Translations under genes and position numbers: made by a program
Notes under the pieces: generated by a model
The model's input: the letters and a program-made list of their open reading frames with translations, nothing else
Database searches by the model: none
Told to the model about the DNA's origin: nothing
Source: Nitrospirae bacterium GWC2_42_7
Lineage (GTDB): Bacteria; Nitrospirota; Thermodesulfovibrionia; Thermodesulfovibrionales; UBA6898
Length of the DNA stretch: 9,102 nt
Assembly: GCA_001803645.1 (NCBI GenBank)
Contig: MHDW01000017.1
Location: 1 to 9,102, forward strand
Direction of reading: 5' to 3'
Shown here: piece after piece, positions 5,875 to 9,102 of the stretch
Layout: every line of letters begins with the position of its first letter
Numbering within the stretch: the first letter of the stretch is position 1

Positions 5875-6735
5875 CAGGTCATAGGTTTTTTCAAAGGCAA
5901 CGAATAATCTTCCATTTGTTTGAGTTATCCAATCGAATACTTTTTTAATATAATCTGATTGTGCCTCAATACGCACAAGCCATAATAAATATGGGTCGTT
6001 TGTTAGCCTTAGAATAGGTGTAACAAATCGGATATCTACGGACTGGTAGAAAGGGTTAGGAGAATATGTATCATCATCATTTTTGAAAAGATCGTAATCC
6101 AACGATTCATTCCAAGAACCATGAATTGATTCAGACGGTATGCCGTATAGTAGTTTATAAAATTCCTTTGGTTCTATCTGATCGAAGATTTGATAAAATG
6201 ACTTACCTTCAAGTTTCCAATCATGCGTTTTTTGTTCTTCAAATGAATTTAGATCGAAGCCCTCAGCCTCCATTTTAGCCCTGATGGATTTTAATAATCT
6301 GATACCCGCAGGTGTCGAGTAGAATTCATTATTTTTCGCTTCCTCTAAGGCTTTAAGTCTGCTTTTATAGGAACATTTACGATAATCTTCTATCGTTTGT
6401 TCTTCTTTTAATAATAAATAACTTACGACAACTGCTGACTCTATGATTTGCCTGTCAAAATGAGATATTATTTGTGCATTGTCACTTTTGTAATATGCGA
6501 CTACTTCCTTTAGCAGTTTCCATATTCTAACAAGTAGACCCAATATTGCCGCATCATTTAAGGAAAATCCAGTCGGATTTCTTTCGACGTTTTTGATTCT
6601 GGTTACCGCATCATAAATTTCTGCAACATCTCCATAAAACATTGTTGATAATTCTTTCAGACCTTCTTTGCTTGCAAGCTGTCTATCAAGTTCGATTGAC
6701 TTATATTTTTCTATTATGTCAGCTATTTCTTGCAT
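5869..6735 (-). CDS. DUF5677-like helical protein (cassette-borne), function unknown
   Basis: A 288-residue protein, almost entirely helical in appearance, with no signal peptide or clear membrane segment. Its arrangement resembles the DUF5677 group: an N-terminal helical region, an R-x2-IE segment (R95-QIIES) followed by a hydrophobic helix (AVVVSYLLL), and a late Y-G-x3-SESIHGSW block with H205 (194-208). Such proteins are thought to have a HEPN-like fold, but no Rx4-6H motif is present, so catalysis is doubtful. The call is from memory and not secure. ATG 6735 has no visible Shine-Dalgarno; a TATAAT lies only nine bases upstream, so the transcript may be nearly leaderless. The TAA stop lies inside the R' box of the following attC site. 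Its composition is more AT-rich than the neighbouring repeat-protein gene, as expected for cassettes of separate origin. Confidence 0.75.
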   Translation of the reverse strand: MQEIADIIEKYKSIELDRQLASKEGLKELSTMFYGDVAEIYDAVTRIKNVERNPTGFSLNDAAILGLLVRIWKLLKEVVAYYKSDNAQIISHFDRQIIESAVVVSYLLLKEEQTIEDYRKCSYKSRLKALEEAKNNEFYSTPAGIRLLKSIRAKMEAEGFDLNSFEEQKTHDWKLEGKSFYQIFDQIEPKEFYKLLYGIPSESIHGSWNESLDYDLFKNDDDTYSPNPFYQSVDIRFVTPILRLTNDPYLLWLVRIEAQSDYIKKVFDWITQTNGRLFVAFEKTYDLG

Positions 6736-6744
6736 CTGTTTGAG

Positions 6745-6774
6745 ATTATATTGGTTCTTATTTTAAGGTGCTAA
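6745..6774 (-). promoter_or_regulatory. Possible cassette promoter spanning the recombination junction
   Basis: On the minus strand TTAGCA (plus 6769-6774, four of six matches to TTGACA) is followed after 18 bp by a perfect TATAAT (plus 6745-6750). Transcription would start about three bases before the ATG at 6735. The -35 box coincides with the R''-like end of the preceding attC-like site, so it would be created by cassette joining. Only the -10 is convincing. Confidence 0.35.
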
Positions 6775-6868
6775 TGCGGCGCTGAGCGGCCCCAGGAGGG
6801 GAGTCCATCTCGTGTGCCTGGTTTTCCACTCGCGAAGCGCTGGTACCTGCACATGCCGTTTGTTAGGC
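6769..6868 (-). other. attC-like site behind the repeat-protein gene
   Basis: Four bases after the stop of the repeat-protein gene, the minus strand has GCCTAACAAACGGC (R' GCCTAAC matches RYYYAAC exactly; plus 6862-6868). About 85 bp later it has GCCGCATTAGCA. The ends pair as CTAA...CGGC against GCCG...TTAG, with different spacer lengths; an inner TGTGC/GCACA pairing also exists. The R''-like end ATTAGCA departs from GTTRRRY in two positions, including the G at which cleavage would occur, so the site may be degenerate. Confidence 0.55.
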
Positions 6869-6872
6869 GCGC

Positions 6873-7283
6873 TTACCGACAGGTGGTGTTGCCGAACGAA
6901 TCAGTTCTGCACCGCGTGGTGTTACCGTCGTCGTCTGTATAGGTTCTGTTTCCGAACGAATCAGTGCGGCCACGAATAGTGTTTCCATCATCGTCACGCC
7001 ACGTTTCGTTGCCGAAGGAATCGGTGCGCCCCCTCAAGGTGTTGCCGCTGTCATCTCTATACGTCTTGTTGCCGAATGAGTCCGTGCGCCCGCGCACTGT
7101 GTTGCCGTCATCATCTCGCCACGTTTCATTCCCAAAGGAATCGGTTCTGCCACGCAAAGTATTCCCATCGTCGTCACGGCAGGTGGTGTTGCCGAATGAA
7201 TCAGTTCTGCATCGAGTATCGGCGTATGACAACTGAGATGTGGCCATAAGCAGCGCCAAAATCAAGCCATGTGTAAATTTCAT
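6873..7283 (-). CDS. Secreted 20-residue tandem-repeat protein with cysteine caps
   Basis: A 136-residue protein with a clear signal peptide (residues 1-21, MKFTHGLILALLMATSQLSYA), probably cut before D22. The rest is five full copies and one partial copy of a 20-residue unit, TDSFGNxTxRDDDGNTxRGR. The first and last units carry the same cap, RCRTDSFGNTTCR, with cysteine pairs C25/C35 and C125/C135. In the inner units the second cysteine position becomes W, Y, W, Y in turn. The regular D, G, N and T suggest a stacked beta-type repeat, possibly Ca2+-binding, but no named family is recognised; function unknown. GGAGG six bases before ATG 7283 fixes the start over a TTG at 7301. It is the first cassette of the array, just inside the putative boundary at 7329, and its stop is four bases from an attC R' box. 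Confidence 0.85.
   Translation of the reverse strand: MKFTHGLILALLMATSQLSYADTRCRTDSFGNTTCRDDDGNTLRGRTDSFGNETWRDDDGNTVRGRTDSFGNKTYRDDSGNTLRGRTDSFGNETWRDDDGNTIRGRTDSFGNRTYTDDDGNTTRCRTDSFGNTTCR
6876..7205. repeat. 60-bp tandem repeat array inside the secreted-protein gene
   Basis: DNA units of 60 bp encode the 20-residue repeat, with about 5.5 copies. Neighbouring units differ, while every second unit is closer (ETW units alternate with KTY/RTY units), so a 120-bp higher-order period is visible. Length variation by slippage or recombination is likely. Confidence 0.85.
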
Positions 7284-7310
7284 GTGAGTCCTCCTTATCA
7301 ATACTCTAGC

Positions 7311-7378
7311 ACTGGTTTCAGCACCTAACCAGTAATTAACCCGTTAATGGTACTAACAACGGAAATCCGATGTTAGTC
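7311..7378 (-). other. Putative left boundary of the cassette array, rich in inverted TTAG/CTAAC motifs
   Basis: On the minus strand GTTAGGT (plus 7323-7329) matches R'' GTTRRRY and lies about 40 bases before the first cassette gene, so cassette DNA would begin at TTAGGT. Upstream are GACTAAC (plus 7372-7378, R'-like), a 26-bp near-palindrome (7352-7377) and the palindrome ATTAAC-CC-GTTAAT (7335-7348). A perfect 7-bp stem (7311-7317 with 7327-7333) covers the R'' box. The 56 bp from R' to R'' is about the size of a short attC, but the inner arms pair poorly. It could be a degenerate attC, a former attI or an unrelated regulatory structure. Confidence 0.35.
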
Positions 7379-7592
7379 ACCCAGTTATTAGAACACGGAA
7401 ACCGCCCCGATAATATCGGGATTTGTAATATTAATCATACTAAAGATAGACCTTCCCATAGTTGATAATAAGTTACACTATTTTCAGTTTTTTGAAAAGA
7501 GCGAATTTAGAGGCGGGACTCGGTATTTTGCAGTAGACTCTTTAAGGGCTAAAAAGGTCCTACATTTTGAAGCCCTATATATTCATAGGTTA
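7379..7592. other. Non-coding spacer between the array and the second toxin-antitoxin pair
   Basis: The only structure I see is a palindrome CCCGATAATATCGGG at 7406-7420. It has no T-run on either side that would make it a good terminator. No integrase gene or reading frame with a ribosome site lies here. This matters because an intI gene would be expected near this end of an integron. Confidence 0.5.
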
Positions 7593-7601
7593 TGCTAAAA
7601 T
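7593..7601 (+). promoter_or_regulatory. Extended -10 promoter of the second toxin-antitoxin pair
   Basis: TGCTAAAAT (TG at 7593-7594, TAAAAT at 7596-7601) is an extended -10 element 22 bases before ATG 7624. No -35 hexamer is recognisable at 16-18 bp, which is common for extended -10 promoters. The same TGCTAWAATAC core precedes the gene at 8221. Confidence 0.55.
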
Positions 7602-7623
7602 ACAAAAAAAGAGAGGTGACATA

Positions 7624-7854
7624 ATGGCTACTAAAACAAATGAGCTATTTTCAATGGTTGAGTCTTTACCCTTCGACATAAAAACTCAACTAGTGGAAAA
7701 AATTCTCAACAGCTTGAATCCCTCACAAAAAGAGATAGATGGATTGTGGAAAAAGGAAGTTGAACGAAGAGTTAAAAACCTCAGAACAGGCAAAGTTAAA
7801 ACTATACCCGGCGAAGAGGTCTTCAGGGAAATCAAGAAAAGATTCGATAAATGA
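7624..7854 (+). CDS. Addiction-module antitoxin (Unstab_antitox type)
   Basis: A 76-residue protein matching the pattern of the putative addiction module component family (Pfam Unstab_antitox). It has an early LPFDIKTQLVEKILNSL helix, then DGLWKKEVERRVKNLRTGKVKTIPGEEVFREIKK, where the W-x3-E-x2-R, the G-K and the IPGEEV turn are the family's marks. It should bind and block the ParE/RelE-type toxin encoded next. AGAGGTG a few bases upstream fixes ATG 7624; the longer frame from 7567 has no ribosome site and includes the promoter. The stop overlaps the toxin start by four bases (ATGA), so the two are translationally coupled. It lies on the opposite strand from the cassettes. Confidence 0.88.
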   Translation: MATKTNELFSMVESLPFDIKTQLVEKILNSLNPSQKEIDGLWKKEVERRVKNLRTGKVKTIPGEEVFREIKKRFDK

Positions 7855-8144
7855 ATTACTCTTTCGATCCCGAAGCAAAAGAAGAGTTTTTTGAAGCAAT
7901 AAGCTATTTTGAAAAATGCCGATCAAAACTTGGCCTGGAATTTTCTAAAGAAGTTTTTTCAACAATTCAACGGATAATTAATTTCCCCTCAGCATGGTCA
8001 AAATATTCAGAAAATACAAGAAGGTGTTTAACTAACCGTTTTCCGTTTGCAGTGGTTTATCAAATCCTTGAAGAAGAAGTCGTAATCATTGCAGTTATGC
8101 AATTGAACAGGGAACCTGATTACTGGAAAAAGAGAATAAAGTAA
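7851..8144 (+). CDS. ParE/RelE superfamily toxin
   Basis: A 97-residue toxin of the RelE/ParE fold. Family marks are the N-terminal FDPEAKEEFFEAISYFE helix, the FPSAWSKY turn, the R57-R58 pair, the strand R63-FPFAVVY-Q71, a hydrophobic strand (VVIIAVMQ) and the closing R87-EPDYW-x2-R. The R-x-PxYWxxR ending is more common in the ParE branch, whose members poison DNA gyrase, than in ribosome-dependent mRNA-cutting RelE, but the target cannot be told from sequence. Its start overlaps the antitoxin stop (ATGA), so it depends on antitoxin translation. The gene looks complete. Confidence 0.9.
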   Translation: MNYSFDPEAKEEFFEAISYFEKCRSKLGLEFSKEVFSTIQRIINFPSAWSKYSENTRRCLTNRFPFAVVYQILEEEVVIIAVMQLNREPDYWKKRIK

Positions 8145-8162
8145 CGAATACTTTCTGAGAAA

Positions 8163-8190
8163 TTAACAACAAACGCAAAAATGCTATAAT
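8163..8190 (+). promoter_or_regulatory. Promoter of the CxxC protein gene
   Basis: TTAACA (8163-8168) is followed after 16 bp by a perfect extended -10, TGCTATAAT (TATAAT at 8185-8190). Transcription should begin near 8197, giving a leader of about 24 bases before ATG 8221. Confidence 0.7.
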
Positions 8191-8220
8191 ACTCCATCAT
8201 TCGACACAGAGGGAGCTGAA

Positions 8221-8448
8221 ATGAACTCATGTTTTATATGTCAGGACAAGGAAAAGCTTTCTGCATGGAAACATCCTGAGAGCGGAGAAGAATATCTTTT
8301 TTGTTCGTACTGTTTCAATACAATTATCGGCGCATGCGCAGAATGCAGCAGTATTTTGAGCAAATTTGATCCGATAGGCGTAAACAATGACGGCAAGAGA
8401 ATATGCTATAAGTGCAGTGCTAAGCATGATATGGCTGATGATGAATAA
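8221..8448 (+). CDS. Small protein with four CxxC pairs, probably zinc-binding
   Basis: A 75-residue cytosolic protein with cysteine pairs C4/C7, C28/C31, C39/C42 and C62/C65, enough for two zinc sites. The spacing (2-20-2-7-2-19-2) makes two ribbon-like halves possible, with 4/7 pairing either with 28/31 (sequential) or with 39/42 (LIM-like crossed). No enzyme motif is visible and I do not recognise a named family; a role in protein or nucleic-acid contact is a guess. GGGAG lies five bases before ATG 8221, and a good promoter is present, so it is probably expressed alone. The acidic tail (ADDE) ends just before a repeat cluster. Confidence 0.8.
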   Translation: MNSCFICQDKEKLSAWKHPESGEEYLFCSYCFNTIIGACAECSSILSKFDPIGVNNDGKRICYKCSAKHDMADDE

Positions 8449-8473
8449 TAAGATCTCAACATCTGAAATGAAT

Positions 8474-8498
8474 TACCCCGCAGCAGAGCTGCGAGGTA
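8474..8498. repeat. 25-bp hairpin repeat (CCCCGCAGC type), possible terminator
   Basis: TACCCCGCAGC and GCTGCGAGGTA form an 11-bp stem with one mismatch and a three-base loop (AGA). It lies 25 bases after the stop of the CxxC gene and is followed by a moderately T-rich stretch (ATCTAATTATTT), so it could end transcription. It also resembles a dispersed hairpin repeat I recall from environmental genomes. Confidence 0.6.
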
Positions 8499-8507
8499 TC
8501 TAATTAT

Positions 8508-8597
8508 TTCCCCGCCCTTGAGGGGAGGGGATAAAGGGGAGGGTGAAAAAAGGAACCAATCACCCCCTCCTAACCTCCCCCCTCAAGGTGGAGGGAT
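8508..8597. repeat. 90-bp palindromic repeat with G-rich and C-rich arms
   Basis: The left arm (8508-8546; G-rich, with CTTGAGGGGAGGGG inside, ending GGGTGA) is an imperfect inverted copy of the right arm (8560-8597; begins TCACCCCCTCC, contains CCTCAAGG). The loop is about 13 bases. From memory this is a widespread interspersed palindrome of environmental bacteria. The G-runs on one strand might also form a quadruplex. Confidence 0.75.
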
Positions 8598-8607
8598 TTC
8601 AGGAAAC

Positions 8608-8625
8608 CCCGATGCGAGCATCGAG
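8608..8625. repeat. Short hairpin (CGATGC-GA-GCATCG)
   Basis: A six-base perfect stem (8610-8615 with 8618-8623) extends weakly outward. It follows directly on the large palindrome and lies 26 bases before the next gene. It looks like a partly eroded copy of a CCCCGATGC-type repeat. Confidence 0.5.
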
Positions 8626-8651
8626 AAATTCTTTCGATTAAAAGGAACAAT

Positions 8652-8840
8652 ATGTCAAACATAAGTGAAGAAGAAAAAGCACACCAGATAAAAACCTCAT
8701 TTGAGGTTGACGAGATGTATTTGGGGGCACTCGACCGCCTGAGAGAAGAACTTATAAGTCAGGGGATAGACATTGACTCCGGGGAAGGCAGAAAGACATT
8801 CATCCGCGCTGTACGCAAATTGAATGAAAGATTTGTCTGA
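8652..8840 (+). CDS. Small protein of unknown function upstream of an HsdR_N-like gene
   Basis: A 62-residue, charged, helical-looking protein (MSNISEEEKAHQ... ending KLNERFV) with no recognised motif, signal or membrane segment. AAAGGA five bases before ATG 8652 supports translation. Its stop lies six bases before the next start, so the two genes probably form an operon. Function unknown; it might be an accessory or regulatory factor of the downstream gene. Confidence 0.65.
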   Translation: MSNISEEEKAHQIKTSFEVDEMYLGALDRLREELISQGIDIDSGEGRKTFIRAVRKLNERFV

Positions 8841-8846
8841 TAATAA

Positions 8847-9102
8847 ATGAAATGTAATAAGCCTGATTTCTTCAATGTTGATTCAGTATTCAAGAAAGAT
8901 ATTGACGAAGATCGCCCTGAACTCCCTGACAAACTCACAGACTGCCTCACAGGCAAAGAAATACCTTTTTCGAACAGGGACAATATAAGACAGAAAGCTC
9001 TGAAATTCCTGCTCGAAGAAAAAGACTATTTGAAGACCGACATATCAGTTGATAGGGAGATCAAATTTGAGATAGATGGGCTGGAGACTGTGTCCCAGGT
9101 TG
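8847..9102 (+). CDS. HsdR N-terminal-like (type I restriction R-protein) domain protein, 3' end cut
   Basis: The frame is open from ATG 8847 to the window edge (85 codons visible). After a 45-residue lead comes R49-QKALKFLLEEKDYLKTDI, then VDREIKFEIDGLETVSQV. This R-Q-K-x-LK-x-L-EE-x-Y...I...E pattern is that of the N-terminal nuclease-like domain of type I restriction R subunits (HSDR_N type), where the acidic active-site residues follow shortly after and would lie outside the window. It could be the HsdR subunit itself or a short stand-alone nuclease of the same fold. No good Shine-Dalgarno is seen, so translation may be coupled to the 62-aa gene just upstream. Confidence 0.6.
   Translation, partial: MKCNKPDFFNVDSVFKKDIDEDRPELPDKLTDCLTGKEIPFSNRDNIRQKALKFLLEEKDYLKTDISVDREIKFEIDGLETVSQV

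Noticed and set aside
6876..7205. CRISPR array
   Set aside because: The repetition is regular, but the units are contiguous coding repeats of one frame without unique spacers.
6964..7236. 90-aa plus-strand frame with regular repeats
   Set aside because: It is the antisense shadow of the 60-bp tandem repeats in the secreted-protein gene; the minus frame has a signal peptide and a Shine-Dalgarno.
7406..7420. Terminator at the palindrome CCCGATAATATCGGG
   Set aside because: The stem is only six bases with a three-base loop and no T-run follows on either strand.
7302..7566. Integron integrase or attI beside the array
   Set aside because: No integrase-like frame is present, and the attI idea rests on a single GTTAGGT box; recorded only as a possible array boundary.
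7567..7623. Longer start of the second antitoxin
   Set aside because: The extra 19 codons contain the extended -10 promoter and lack a ribosome site; ATG 7624 has AGAGGTG just upstream.

Overview
The window looks like a piece of chromosome from a Gram-negative bacterium that is probably environmental and uncultured. Its base composition is moderately AT-rich. A guess at Nitrospirota or a deltaproteobacterial-type lineage rests on the general look of the proteins and on the palindromic repeats, which I have met in such genomes; nothing here proves it. The left third (1-3576, minus strand) is the start of the division and cell wall (dcw) operon: a strong promoter, a three-part MraZ operator, then mraZ, rsmH, ftsL and ftsI, with ftsI running off the left edge. 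The genes are tightly packed, except that about 200 bp separate ftsL from ftsI. That gap holds a palindromic repeat and a heptamer repeat.

The middle (about 3719-7329) is accessory DNA. All its genes lie on the minus strand. A three-gene toxin-antitoxin block (PIN toxin VapC, ribbon-helix-helix antitoxin, HigA-like regulator) sits next to the dcw promoter. Upstream of it are three single-gene units: a 192-aa HEPN-like protein, a 288-aa helical protein resembling DUF5677, and a secreted 136-aa protein made of 20-residue repeats. Each of the three genes is followed within a few bases by an imperfect inverted repeat with the size and end motifs of integron attC sites. The clearest is 5783-5874, where the stop codon of the 288-aa gene lies inside the R' box. 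I read this part as a small integron-type cassette array without a visible integrase (a CALIN, in current terms). The toxin-antitoxin block may be a fourth cassette.

The right part (7593-9102, plus strand) holds a second toxin-antitoxin pair (an Unstab_antitox-type antitoxin overlapping a ParE/RelE toxin), a 75-aa protein with four CxxC pairs under its own good promoter, a cluster of three unrelated palindromic repeats (8474-8625), a 62-aa protein of unknown function, and the start of a protein resembling the N-terminal domain of type I restriction HsdR subunits, cut by the right edge.

Taken together, an essential, autoregulated division operon borders a mobile-looking island that carries two addiction modules and possible defence genes.
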